The notes below the pieces were generated by a model, which saw only the letters and a program-made list of their open reading frames with translations, did not search any database and had not been told where the DNA came from. Below, piece by piece: positions 35,651-44,168 of a stretch of 62,725 nt of DNA. Source of the stretch: Candidatus Accumulibacter contiguus. GTDB lineage: Bacteria > Pseudomonadota > Gammaproteobacteria > Burkholderiales > Rhodocyclaceae. Location: contig NZ_SPMX01000043.1 of assembly GCF_012940005.1 (NCBI RefSeq), positions 1-62,725 on the forward strand. The letters run 5' to 3'. A program made the position numbers and the translations under genes. The first letter of the stretch is position 1. Every line of letters starts with the position of its first letter.

Positions 35651-37102
35651 ATGGTTGATGTGCTTGCCGCGCTACGGCGGATTTCACCGGTACAGATCGC
35701 CTTTCTCGGCAGCTTGCTGCTTTCGCTGATCGCCATCGCCGGCACGTTGACCCTTGCCAAGGACGCTGCACGTTACCTGTACGTCAGCCAGCAGATTGTC
35801 GAGCAAGGCCCGCGAGTGGCGTTCGATCTGTTCAGCTGGCCCTGGTTTTCGCTGTTGCTGGCGGCAACACAGCGGCTTTCCGGCCTTCCGCTGGAACTTA
35901 CGGCCTACCTGTGGTGTGCTTTCCTGATGGCGGGAACCTGCGCCCTGCTGGTCGCGATCACGCAACGCTACGTGATCGACAGCGGTTATTGGGCTTGCCT
36001 GGTGGTGCTGTCGATTCCCGCCTTCAACCACCTGCGCTACGACATCATCCGGGAGTTCGGCTTCTGGTTTTTCTGCACCCTGGCGCTGTGGCTGATGCTG
36101 CGCTGGCTGGAACGTGCCGGCTGGCTGCGCGCGCTACTGCTGCAACTGGCCATTGCCGCTGCGGTGCTGTTTCGCATCGAGGCGGTTCTCCTGTTTCCGG
36201 TGCTGGCGTTGTGCCTGCTGGCCAATCTGAAGACACGCCAGGGCTGGCTGCGGCTGCTGCAGATCAATCTCCTGCCGCTGGCCGGAATCGCCGCCGCGGT
36301 GGTCTGGCTGCTTTCCGGGCATGCGCTCTCGCAGGAACGCGTCGACTACGTCCTGTCACTGGTGAATCCGCAGAATTTCCTGGCGCGCTTCAATCTGATG
36401 GCCAGCAAGTTTGCCGAAGTCGCGTTGGCGAAGTACTCCGCGGATGATGCCCGACGAATCGTCTTCTTTGGTTTGTTCTGCACCTTGATCAGCAAGTTTG
36501 TCGCGCTATGCGGGCCTTTCGCCCTGCCCCTGCTGTATCGTCCCGGCTGGTGTGGCGTCGCTGAGTACTGGCGAAAGTTCAGACCGATGGCCTGGGCCTG
36601 GCTGGTGTATTTTTGCCTGTTGCTGATTTTCTTCGTGCAGGAGCGTTTCATCAACTCACGTTACGTCAGCTTCCTGAATTTGCTGGCAGTCCCGTTGTTG
36701 ACCCTGTTCGTGGTTTCTTTTGCCAGGGACTTTCCAAGGCTTGCGAAAATCCTCGTCACCCTGTCCCTGTTGGTGATGTTGCAGAATGTCGTCTCGTTCA
36801 GCCCGAAGAAAACCCATTACCTCGAAGCGGGCGCCTGGTTGGCACAACACACTCGTCCTGCAGACGCAATATTTTATGAGGACTCGCGGCTCGCCTATTA
36901 CGCTGGCAGGGGTTACCCCTACATGCCGGTCGACCGCGAACAGGCGATGAGTGCCGAGCAGGCGCAGAATTTTCGCTATTTCGTACTCATCGCCAAGCCT
37001 GGCGACGCCGCACTGCAGATCTGGATGACGCAGCAACACAAGCAGGTGCTGAGTCGGTTCGCGAATCGCAAGGGCGATACTGTCCTGGTGATTGGCGATT
37101 GA
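35651..37102 (+). CDS. Multi-spanning membrane protein, GT-C glycosyltransferase-like
   Basis: A 484-aa protein with about ten hydrophobic helices. An early loop after the first helix holds KDAARYLYVSQQIVEQGPRV, and a DIIREF motif lies in the second periplasmic region, an arrangement seen in ArnT/PMT-like GT-C enzymes that use polyprenyl-linked sugars. The C-terminal soluble part has AGAWLAQHTRPADAIFYEDS, typical of these proteins. The substrate is unknown. The ATG at 35651 is preceded by gggagagtttttt. It is downstream of the GT2 gene in the same direction with a 150-bp gap, so they may be co-expressed. Confidence 0.65.
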   Translation: MVDVLAALRRISPVQIAFLGSLLLSLIAIAGTLTLAKDAARYLYVSQQIVEQGPRVAFDLFSWPWFSLLLAATQRLSGLPLELTAYLWCAFLMAGTCALLVAITQRYVIDSGYWACLVVLSIPAFNHLRYDIIREFGFWFFCTLALWLMLRWLERAGWLRALLLQLAIAAAVLFRIEAVLLFPVLALCLLANLKTRQGWLRLLQINLLPLAGIAAAVVWLLSGHALSQERVDYVLSLVNPQNFLARFNLMASKFAEVALAKYSADDARRIVFFGLFCTLISKFVALCGPFALPLLYRPGWCGVAEYWRKFRPMAWAWLVYFCLLLIFFVQERFINSRYVSFLNLLAVPLLTLFVVSFARDFPRLAKILVTLSLLVMLQNVVSFSPKKTHYLEAGAWLAQHTRPADAIFYEDSRLAYYAGRGYPYMPVDREQAMSAEQAQNFRYFVLIAKPGDAALQIWMTQQHKQVLSRFANRKGDTVLVIGD

Positions 37103-37155
37103 TGGCTGTCTGGCGGACGACGGTTTCTGAGAGTTTCTGAGAATCCGTCGCCCAC

Positions 37156-38280
37156 TCAGCGCTCACTGAGCGCTGCTTCCTCCTGCTGGGTCGGGTAGTC
37201 GATGTAGCCCCGCGCACCGCCCTTGTATATCGTCGACGAGTTCCAGGGTGCCAGCGGTGCGCCGACGCGCAAGCGCTCGACCAGATCAGGATTGGCGATG
37301 AAGTGCTTGCCGAAGGCGATCAGGTCGCCGTTGTCGTTGCGCAGCGCGGCTTGCGCGCGCGCGCGGTCAAAGCCACCGCAGAGAATCATGGTGCCGGAAT
37401 AGCAGGCGCGCAGATGCTGGAGAAGATCGCTTTGCGGATCGTGCATCCAGTTTCCCGACTGATCATAGACGTGCAGGTAGCTGATGCCCAACTGGTCCAG
37501 CTGACAGGCCAGATAGCCATAGGTGAACAATGGCGCCGGATCCGGTTGCATTTCATGCGCGGTCCCCAGCGGCGAGATACGTACCCCGACGCGCTCGCTA
37601 CCGACTGCTTCGGCGACTGCGGCGGCGGTTTCCAGGAGGAAGCGCCAACGCTTGTGGGTTGCGCCGCCATACGCGTCAGCACGATCGTTCAGATAAGGGC
37701 AGCGAAACTGATCGAACAGATAGCCGTTCGCGGCATGGATCTCGACGCCGTCGAAGCCCGCTGCCATGGCATTCCGCGCCGCGCCGGCGAAATCAAGGAC
37801 GATCTCCCTGACTTCCTCGGTGCGCAGCGCGCGCGGCGGATCGCAGGGCAGCAGCACCGGATCCTTGCCGCCAACGAGCACCGGCACCCGGTCGTTCTGC
37901 AGGCCGATCGTGCTCGGGCCAACGGGTGGCGAAGCGTCGGCGCGCAGACTGCAGTGACCGACGCGTCCGACATGCCAGAGCTGCAGGTAGATACGCCCGC
38001 CCTGGCGATGCACTGTCGTGGTGACTTGTCTCCAGCCGGCGATCTGGGCAGCGCTGTAAATCCCCGGTGTGCGGGCGCAACCGCGAGCCTGCGGCGAAAC
38101 CGGCGTCCCTTCGGCAATGATCAGGCCAGCCGAAGCGCGCTGCGCGTAGTACGTGGCAGTCATTGCGGACGCTGCAAGTTGTGAGTCGGTGGCGCGGTTG
38201 CGATTCATGGGCGCCATCACGACACGGTTCGGCAGCGCCAGGCCGCCGAGCGAATAGCGAGAGAACAGTTTCCTGGACAT
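37156..38280 (-). CDS. Old Yellow Enzyme-family FMN-dependent ene-reductase
   Basis: A 374-aa TIM-barrel flavoprotein. It starts RKLFSRYSLGGLALPNRVVM then APMNRNRA, the usual OYE N-terminus. The FMN/substrate pair H-x-x-N is in GVEIHAANGYLFDQFRCPYL, and the C-terminal phosphate-binding part is LIAFGKHFIANPDLVERL. OYEs reduce activated C=C bonds or nitrate esters with NAD(P)H; physiological roles are often electrophile detoxification. The ATG at 38280 has a perfect ggaggt Shine-Dalgarno, better than a start five codons upstream. It is monocistronic and converges with the GT-C-like gene. Confidence 0.88.
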   Translation of the reverse strand: MSRKLFSRYSLGGLALPNRVVMAPMNRNRATDSQLAASAMTATYYAQRASAGLIIAEGTPVSPQARGCARTPGIYSAAQIAGWRQVTTTVHRQGGRIYLQLWHVGRVGHCSLRADASPPVGPSTIGLQNDRVPVLVGGKDPVLLPCDPPRALRTEEVREIVLDFAGAARNAMAAGFDGVEIHAANGYLFDQFRCPYLNDRADAYGGATHKRWRFLLETAAAVAEAVGSERVGVRISPLGTAHEMQPDPAPLFTYGYLACQLDQLGISYLHVYDQSGNWMHDPQSDLLQHLRACYSGTMILCGGFDRARAQAALRNDNGDLIAFGKHFIANPDLVERLRVGAPLAPWNSSTIYKGGARGYIDYPTQQEEAALSER

Positions 38281-38487
38281 GGTTTTTACCTCCAATGGTG
38301 CCTCTGCACGGTACAGAGCAAGTTGCGTGCCAGCAGATCCGCCCAGCGCAAAGCGCGGGAGATTCCATAACGCACTGCGCAGGAATCATGCCTCCCCGAG
38401 GTTTCGGATTGGTGACTGTGGCGGGACACGGAAGGCGATGCTCGGAGAGCAAGGCACAGGCACCAGATCTACGACAATGATGGTGCT

Positions 38488-38922
38488 TCAGAAACCCCAG
38501 ATCTGGTTGGCACGCACAAAGCCTGCCGGCCCGTCGCGATGGCGCACCTTGACCCAGCCGCCGGGTGAGGTTTCGAGATACTCCAGAGAAACGTTCTTTT
38601 CCGCTTCGAAGACGAGCGCTGCGGCCTCGTCGGCGCTTTGCCGGATCTGGGCGCGCGCAACGGTGACGATCACCGAACGCCGCTTGACGAGAGACGCAGC
38701 CTCGATCCACGCCAGGCCGCCATCGGCATCGCGTACCTTCGACCATCCCTCGAGGTTGACCACCAACTCGACCGGCGTGCCCCGCTTGATGACGAACAGC
38801 TTGCTGCCTCTTTGCGACGGCGCATCGTAGAGCACCGTCGCCACGTTGACGGTGCGATACTCGATCGCCAGCGCAGGCACGGCCAGGCCTGCAGCCAGCA
38901 ACAGGCTCAACAGCCGCTTCAT
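38488..38922 (-). CDS. Exported SH3b-domain protein
   Basis: A 144-aa protein with a signal peptide (KRLLSLLLAAGLAVPALA). Two bacterial SH3 repeats follow: VATVLYDAPSQRGSKLFVIK then VELVVNLEGWSKVRDADGGL, and ARAQIRQSADEAAALVF then GGWVKVRHRDGPAGFVRANQ. SH3b domains bind peptidoglycan or partner proteins in the periplasm. It starts 10 bases after the secB stop, so it is the last gene of the rhodanese-grxC-secB cluster. The ATG at 38922 begins the signal peptide. The exact role is unknown. Confidence 0.8.
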   Translation of the reverse strand: MKRLLSLLLAAGLAVPALAIEYRTVNVATVLYDAPSQRGSKLFVIKRGTPVELVVNLEGWSKVRDADGGLAWIEAASLVKRRSVIVTVARAQIRQSADEAAALVFEAEKNVSLEYLETSPGGWVKVRHRDGPAGFVRANQIWGF

Positions 38923-38932
38923 CGACAGGCCC

Positions 38933-39409
38933 TTACTGGATCGTCGCGGCGCCCGATGCATCCTTCGCCGCTTCCTGCAGTCGAGACATGTACAGGGCCT
39001 CGAAATTGACCGGCTGCAACAGAACCGGCGGGAATCCGGCACGGATCACGGCATCGGAAACGACTTCGCGAGCGTAGGGGAAAAGAATGTTGGGACAGGC
39101 AATCGACAGCAAGGGCTCCATATTCTCGCTTGGAACGTTCTGGATACGGAAGATGCCAGCCTGACCGACCTCGACGAGAAAGACTGTTTTCTCTTCGATC
39201 TTGGAAGTCACGGTGGTCGTCAAGGTAACTTCGAAGACACCCTCGCCGATACCCTGGGCATTGGTCTGCAACTGAATGCTGACCTTGGGAGCCTCTCGCT
39301 CGAGAAAAATCTGCGGTGCATTGGGTACTTCAACCGACAAATCCTTGATGTAGAGTTTCTCGATCGCAAATACGGGGTTGTCCTGCGTGGGGATTTCTTG
39401 TTCGCTCAT
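38933..39409 (-). CDS. secB: SecB protein-export chaperone
   Basis: A 158-aa tetrameric chaperone that keeps preproteins unfolded and hands them to SecA. Family sequence runs through the chain: [20 protein letters not shown] near the N-terminus, [20 protein letters not shown] in the middle, then [20 protein letters not shown] and [16 protein letters not shown]. The ATG at 39409 gives the canonical MSEQEIP start; longer in-frame starts overlap the grxC end. It sits after grxC and before the SH3b gene, an order common in betaproteobacteria. Confidence 0.95.
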   Translation of the reverse strand: MSEQEIPTQDNPVFAIEKLYIKDLSVEVPNAPQIFLEREAPKVSIQLQTNAQGIGEGVFEVTLTTTVTSKIEEKTVFLVEVGQAGIFRIQNVPSENMEPLLSIACPNILFPYAREVVSDAVIRAGFPPVLLQPVNFEALYMSRLQEAAKDASGAATIQ

Positions 39410-39473
39410 GGTAATTCTTTGACCTTTGCTGTGAAATGGTGGGTAAAGCTCGGGAAGTGGGTGAGAGTGGGTG

Positions 39474-39749
39474 TCAAACGCTTTCACCCGCAAGCAAGGG
39501 CATCAGTTTGCCCGCACGATCGAGCGCAAGAAGCTCGTCGGAACCACCGACATGCGTCTCGCCGATGTAGATCTGAGGAACGGTGCGCCTGGCAGTTCTT
39601 TCGAGCATCTCGGCACGGCGCGCGGGATCCAGATCGATACGCACTTTCTCGATGTCCACGACGCCACGGGCGCGCAACAGTTGCTCGGCGCGAACACAGA
39701 AGGGACAGACAGCAGTCGAGTACATCAGCACACGCGGCATGGCGGTCAT
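39474..39749 (-). CDS. grxC: Glutaredoxin 3
   Basis: A 91-aa thiol-disulfide oxidoreductase with the dithiol active site [15 protein letters not shown], the cis-Pro segment [20 protein letters not shown] and GSH-binding residues typical of GrxC. It uses glutathione to reduce protein disulfides in the cytoplasm. The first ATG overlaps the rhodanese stop by 4 bases (ATGA), showing coupling; a second in-frame ATG three codons on is the alternative. It is followed by secB. Confidence 0.93.
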   Translation of the reverse strand: MTAMPRVLMYSTAVCPFCVRAEQLLRARGVVDIEKVRIDLDPARRAEMLERTARRTVPQIYIGETHVGGSDELLALDRAGKLMPLLAGESV

Positions 39750-40166
39750 CTGCGTGCGCCTTTCTTGAGCGGCAGACCGGCTTCGACCCAGGCTACCGTA
39801 CCACCGTCGAGCGTGTGCACCTTGGAGAAACCGAGCTTGGCCAGTGTCGAGCAGGCAGCGGACGAACGTGCGCCCGACTGGCAGACCAGGATCACCGGAG
39901 TGTCCTTGAACTGCTCCAGCTCGCCAACACGTTCCGCGAGCGATCCCGCAGGAATGTTGCGTGAATCGCAGAGGTGCCCGGAAACGTACTCATTGGGCTC
40001 GCGAATGTCGATCAGCTGCGCATTCTCGCGGTTGATCAGCAGTGTTGCCTGCGTCGGTGTGAGCGAATTGCCCCCCCCCCGGACGACGCACCGAGAGCCC
40101 CAGCAGCATCGCGCCACTCACCACGGCGACGGCTACCAGAAGAATGTTCTGTTGTATGAATTCCAA
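39746..40166 (-). CDS. Membrane-anchored rhodanese, frame broken at a C10/G10 tract
   Basis: The catalytic part is a single rhodanese domain: NAQLIDIREPNEYVSGHLC and the active-site loop VILVCQSGARSSAAC. The coding frame is interrupted by a run of ten C (40071-40080; G10 on the coding strand). With nine bases the frame continues upstream into EFIQQNILLVAVAVVSGAML, a single membrane anchor starting at a TTG (40166) with ggag upstream, the normal architecture of this family. The tract is either a consensus error or a phase-variable switch. The gene sits downstream of a persulfide-sensor-like ArsR regulator and upstream of grxC, fitting sulfane-sulfur handling. Confidence 0.8.
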
Positions 40167-40254
40167 TTGAAGCTCCAGAAACTGACACGGCTACGAACCC
40201 GGGCAACCCTCAAGACTCCGGCAAGACAAGCGTATGCCGGACGCAGGAGGTGCC

Positions 40255-40563
40255 CTAATCGCCGCAGAAAACCTCGCGCATCATGCCAATCAACTGCAGC
40301 GTGCGGGCGTCACCAACACGATAGTAGACCCGATTGGCGTCCTTGCGCGCGAGCAGAACGCCCTTTTCGCGAAGGATTGCAAGGTGCTGGGAAATATTGC
40401 TTTGCGAAGTGCCTACGGCCTCGACAATCTCTTGTACACAAGCATCCTGATCACCAATCACGCACAGAATCTTGAGGCGCAAGGGATGCGATATCGATTT
40501 CAGCGCACGTGCCGCCTGCTCGATATGTTCCTGCTTGTCGATGACACTGGTCCGGATAGGCAC
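40255..40563 (-). CDS. ArsR-family regulator, SqrR/BigR-like persulfide sensor candidate
   Basis: A 102-aa winged-helix repressor: AARALKSISHPLRLKILCVI (helix 1-2) and the DNA-recognition helix GTSQSNISQHLAILREKGVL. It lacks the ELCVCDL metal motif of ArsR. It has Cys34 and Cys100, 66 residues apart, the same spacing as the redox cysteine pair of SqrR/BigR; Cys42 is additional. Those regulators sense sulfane sulfur and control rhodanese-type genes. It is divergent from envC and about 90 bp upstream of the rhodanese gene on the same strand. A perfect palindrome 25 bases upstream of its start suggests autoregulation. The sensing role is inferred. Confidence 0.8.
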   Translation of the reverse strand: MPIRTSVIDKQEHIEQAARALKSISHPLRLKILCVIGDQDACVQEIVEAVGTSQSNISQHLAILREKGVLLARKDANRVYYRVGDARTLQLIGMMREVFCGD

Positions 40564-40587
40564 GATATGACCGAATCTCTGATTATC

Positions 40588-40606
40588 CTATAATCGCCGA
40601 TTATAG
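40588..40606. promoter_or_regulatory. Palindromic operator overlapping the arsR-type promoter
   Basis: CTATAATC-GCC-GATTATAG is a perfect 8-bp dyad with a 3-bp centre, 25 bases upstream of the regulator start. Each arm contains a TATAAT that can serve as the -10 box on its strand, so a bound repressor would block transcription in both directions. The size and symmetry suit an ArsR-family dimer. Confidence 0.7.
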
Positions 40607-40843
40607 AGCAATACTCTGACCGTGGGAGAAGCTCCCGCACCGTGACGAAAGTCACACCCCTGGACAGGTTCTCGCAAGCCGACCCAGGTTTCAGCAAGGC
40701 GTGTGTTACTCATCAACGAGAAACGACTCTTTTCCCTTCCGTACCGCCAGACGCGGCGGAACCAGGTCGACCATGGCCCGGCCAGTGCAAAGCGGCTCGA
40801 CAGCGCCCCCGACGCGGCGGCGGCCCTTGTCGATCGGATCGTG

Positions 40844-42274
40844 ATGCATCCGGATGATCTGCCGGCAGAGGTAGGTCGGAAGAGCTGGCGATGGCTGATC
40901 GACGTGCTGCTGCTTGCGGCGGCACTGCTGGCGGCCGGCAGCGCCGCCAGCGCAAGCCAGAACGCCATGGAAAAGGCAGCGGCCTCGCCGGGCCAAGTCG
41001 CCGAACGTCAGGACGACCTGAAATCTCTGCGTTCCCAGATCGATACGCTGCGCAAGGAAATCGCCAGCGCCGAAGGGTCGCGCAGAGATGCCATGGATCA
41101 GTTGCAGGATGCCGAGCGTGCCATCTCGTCCACCCAGCGTGGACTGCACGAGCTGACGACACAGATCGACAAGCTGAAGGTAAAGCTCAAGGATCTCGGC
41201 AGCCAGTCGCGCGAACTCGAACAGGAACTGAACGCACAACAGGCGCAACTGGAAAAGCTGCTCTACCGACAGTACCTGCGCGGCACCCCGGATCCGCTGC
41301 GACTGTTCCTCAACGGAGACGATCCCAATCAGCTGGCTCGCGATCTCCACTATCTCGAGGCGATTGGCCGGGCGCGGGGACAGATCCTGCGCGAAGTCGA
41401 GGCCACCCTGCAGCGCAAGCAGACGCTCGTCGCCGACACCCGCCAGCAGGCCGCACTATTATCCGCCAGCGAGGCCCGGCAGAAGGAAGAGCATGCCAAG
41501 CTGCTTGCCCAGCGCCAGCAGCGCCAGGCGATGCTCGACAGGCTATCGGATCAGATCATGGCGCAGCGGCGCGAGATCGGCAATCTGCAACGCGACGAAA
41601 AACGTCTGACCGAACTCGTTGATCGTCTATCGAAAATCATCGCCACCAGAGCAACCGAAGCGCGGGAGAGTCGCCGGGAGGCGCAACGGGCGGCGCCACG
41701 GGAAGCGCATCGACGTGAGGTGCCGCAGCCAGAAACATCCCAGGTGAAGCCCTTGCGAACACCGCCCGCCGACCGGGAGAAGCCGGAGCGCGTCATTGCG
41801 CCGCCCGCCGATGAAGATCCGGCAGGCAGTGCAGCGGCGCCGGATGCACGTGCAGAGAATCCACCGCCGGTCGCTGGCAAGCTTGCCAGAATGAAAGGGC
41901 AACTGCGCCTGCCGACTCACGGCTCGATCAGCAATCGCTTTGGTGCCCCGCGCCAGGAAGGCAGCACCTGGAAGGGTCTGTTCATCCTCGCCAGTACCGG
42001 CAGCGAGGTACGGAGCATCGCTGCCGGTCGGGTGGTTTTTGCCGAATGGATGCGCGGCTTCGGCAATCTGCTGATCGTTGACCATGGTGGCAGCTACCTG
42101 TCGATCTATGCCAACAACGATTCGCTGCGCAAACAGGTCGGCGACGAGGTGCATGCTGGCGAAGCAATCGCCACGGTGGGCAACAGCGGTGGGAATCCTG
42201 AATCCGGTTTATACTTTGAGCTTCGTCACCAAGGGAAACCGCTCGATCCGCTGGCTTGGGTTGGCCCGAAATGA
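40844..42274 (+). CDS. envC: Murein hydrolase activator EnvC-type peptidase
   Basis: A protein of about 476 aa. It has an N-terminal signal or membrane segment ([18 protein letters not shown]), two long coiled coils (about 45-310), a charged Pro-rich linker and a C-terminal LytM/M23 domain: GSISNRFGAPRQEGSTWKGL, GNLLIVDHGGSYLSIYANND and GLYFELRHQGKPLDPLAWV. The usual metal-ligand H-x-x-x-D is altered (WKGLFI where active enzymes have H-x-G-I-D), as in EnvC, which activates amidases rather than cutting. It is exported and acts in cell separation. The start is uncertain: 40844 ATG was chosen; the frame is open to 40703. ctpA follows 22 bases later. Confidence 0.88.
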   Translation: MHPDDLPAEVGRKSWRWLIDVLLLAAALLAAGSAASASQNAMEKAAASPGQVAERQDDLKSLRSQIDTLRKEIASAEGSRRDAMDQLQDAERAISSTQRGLHELTTQIDKLKVKLKDLGSQSRELEQELNAQQAQLEKLLYRQYLRGTPDPLRLFLNGDDPNQLARDLHYLEAIGRARGQILREVEATLQRKQTLVADTRQQAALLSASEARQKEEHAKLLAQRQQRQAMLDRLSDQIMAQRREIGNLQRDEKRLTELVDRLSKIIATRATEARESRREAQRAAPREAHRREVPQPETSQVKPLRTPPADREKPERVIAPPADEDPAGSAAAPDARAENPPPVAGKLARMKGQLRLPTHGSISNRFGAPRQEGSTWKGLFILASTGSEVRSIAAGRVVFAEWMRGFGNLLIVDHGGSYLSIYANNDSLRKQVGDEVHAGEAIATVGNSGGNPESGLYFELRHQGKPLDPLAWVGPK

Positions 42275-42296
42275 GGTGCACACAGGAGTGAGACAA

Positions 42297-43709
42297 ATGG
42301 GTAAGTTGAAACAGGCCGGACTGCTTTGCGCCGGGGTGGTTGGTGGCGTTCTGATCAGCCTGCAGTTTTCGGCGATCGCCGACAAGGAAACGCGCGCCAG
42401 TCTGCCTGTTGAGGAACTGCGCACCTTTGCCGAGGTGTTCAATGCCATCAAGACCGGCTACGTCGAGCCGGTCGACGACAAGAAGCTGATTACACATGCC
42501 ATCAGTGGCATGCTCTCCAACCTCGACCCGCACTCGAGTTACCTCGACGCCGATGCTTTCAAGGATCTGCAGGTCGGCACGCAAGGCGAGTTCGGCGGCA
42601 TCGGCATCGAAGTCGGCATGGAAGACGGACTGGTGAAGGTGGTTTCGCCGATCGAGGACACGCCTGCCTACCGTGCCGGAGTGAAACCCGGCGACATGAT
42701 TTTCAAGATCGACGACACGCTGGTCAAGGGACTGACCCTGAGCGAAGCAGTCAAGCGCATGCGCGGCAAGCCGAAGTCCCAGATCCGGTTGTCGATCATC
42801 CGCAAGGGCGAAGCCAAACCGCTGGACATCACGCTGATGCGCGAAGTGATCAAGGTGCAAAGTGTCAAGTCGAAACTCCTCGACGACGGCTATGCTTATC
42901 TGCGCATCACCTCTTTCCAGGAAAATACCGGCGCTGCGGTGGTCAGGCATCTGACCGAACTCTTCAAGCCTGGTCCGCTCAAGGGCCTGGTACTCGATCT
43001 GCGCAACGATCCAGGGGGTCTGCTCAACAGCGCCGTCGGCGTCTCGGCGGCCTTCCTGCCGTCGGACATCCTGGTTACCTCGACCGATGGACGCACCCCC
43101 GATGCCAAGCACCGCTTTTCCGCATCGCCCGCAGACTATCTGCGCGGCAGTCGTGATGATTACATGAAGGCGCTGCCGCCCGAGGCACGCAAGGTGCCGA
43201 TGGTGGTACTGGTCAATGGCGGCTCTGCTTCGGCGTCCGAAATCGTCGCCGGTGCGCTGCAGGACCACAAACGTGCGATCATCCTCGGCACCACGACCTT
43301 CGGCAAGGGCTCCGTGCAAACCGTCCTGCCATTGCCCGGGAACACCGCAATCAAACTGACGACCGCACGCTACTTCACACCGTCGGGCCGTTCGATCCAG
43401 GCCAAAGGCATCGTGCCGGACATCGTCGTCGAAGAGAATGCCAATGGCAGCTCGGCCGAGCGTTTGCGCGAAGCCAACCTTGATCACCACCTGGACAACA
43501 ACAAGGATCCCACCCCTGCGGTCAAGGAGGCTCCCGCCAAACCGCCCAGCAAGGCTGCGCCGGTCAAGCCGAAAAGCGGCGCGACGAAGGAAGAGCCGGA
43601 AGAGACCTCCGAGATCCCGAGCCGCGAAATCGCTTCGAAAAAGGATTACCAGTTGAACCAGGCGCTGAATCTTCTGAAGGGTATGCAGATCATGCAGAGC
43701 CAGCGCTAA
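42297..43709 (+). CDS. ctpA: S41 C-terminal processing peptidase
   Basis: A 470-aa periplasmic serine protease. It has an N-terminal anchor (AGLLCAGVVGGVLISLQF), a helical N-domain with MLSNLDPHSSYLDADAFKDL, a PDZ domain (GIGIEVGMEDGLVKVVSPIE), and an S41 core. The nucleophile Ser is in VNGGSASASEIVAGAL and the general-base Lys in GTTTFGKGSVQTVLPL. The tail after about 395 is Lys/Pro-rich and probably disordered. Ctp proteases trim or degrade envelope proteins, including murein hydrolases, which fits its coupling with envC just upstream. The ATG has an aggag Shine-Dalgarno. Confidence 0.93.
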   Translation: MGKLKQAGLLCAGVVGGVLISLQFSAIADKETRASLPVEELRTFAEVFNAIKTGYVEPVDDKKLITHAISGMLSNLDPHSSYLDADAFKDLQVGTQGEFGGIGIEVGMEDGLVKVVSPIEDTPAYRAGVKPGDMIFKIDDTLVKGLTLSEAVKRMRGKPKSQIRLSIIRKGEAKPLDITLMREVIKVQSVKSKLLDDGYAYLRITSFQENTGAAVVRHLTELFKPGPLKGLVLDLRNDPGGLLNSAVGVSAAFLPSDILVTSTDGRTPDAKHRFSASPADYLRGSRDDYMKALPPEARKVPMVVLVNGGSASASEIVAGALQDHKRAIILGTTTFGKGSVQTVLPLPGNTAIKLTTARYFTPSGRSIQAKGIVPDIVVEENANGSSAERLREANLDHHLDNNKDPTPAVKEAPAKPPSKAAPVKPKSGATKEEPEETSEIPSREIASKKDYQLNQALNLLKGMQIMQSQR

Positions 43710-43723
43710 ACTGGTCTTGCGGA

Positions 43724-44158
43724 GTGAAGAAAGTGAAACGACCCGAGGTGACAGCGCACAAGGCGGTTCCGATCCGCAAACAGAGGAACATCCTGTTTGC
43801 CAAGTTCCCGCCGGGCCAGGTACCTGAAGCCTGCGATTTCCTCGGCAGGCTTGAGGATCTGCAACTTGAACGGCGTGCGCAGCCGCGTGCTCTCGGCGTC
43901 GCCTACGATCTCCGCCGCCACTGCCTGCAGGAACTCGAAGGCACGCTCGAAGACCAGGGCTACCACCTCGACAACACGCTGATGAGCAAGATGATGCGGG
44001 CACTGATCTACTATGTCGAGGAAACGCAACTGCACAATCTCGAAGCCCCTGAACGGCCGCTCAAACGCTCGCAGTCGGAAGCCTACACGCACGCCTGGGA
44101 GCGCCATCTGCACGGCGACCACGACGACACCCCGCCGGAGTGGCGCGAATACAAGTAA
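43724..44158 (+). CDS. Small conserved hypothetical protein
   Basis: A 144-aa soluble, charged, mostly helical protein that I do not recognise. It begins with a GTG 14 bases after the ctpA stop; the next gene starts 10 bases after its end, so it is part of the envC-ctpA-E1 operon. Visible segments are FPPGQVPEACDFLGRLEDLQ, RALGVAYDLRRHCLQELEGT and a His/Asp-rich tail (HLHGDHDDTPPEW). No catalytic motif, signal peptide or membrane segment is seen. Its position is the only functional hint. Confidence 0.65.
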   Translation: MKKVKRPEVTAHKAVPIRKQRNILFAKFPPGQVPEACDFLGRLEDLQLERRAQPRALGVAYDLRRHCLQELEGTLEDQGYHLDNTLMSKMMRALIYYVEETQLHNLEAPERPLKRSQSEAYTHAWERHLHGDHDDTPPEWREYK

Positions 44159-44168
44159 GGCCCGGCCG

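Noticed and set aside
40703-40843. A longer N-terminus for EnvC
   Set aside because: The added 47 residues do not resemble an EnvC leader; the signal-like segment follows the ATG at 40844. The choice remains uncertain.
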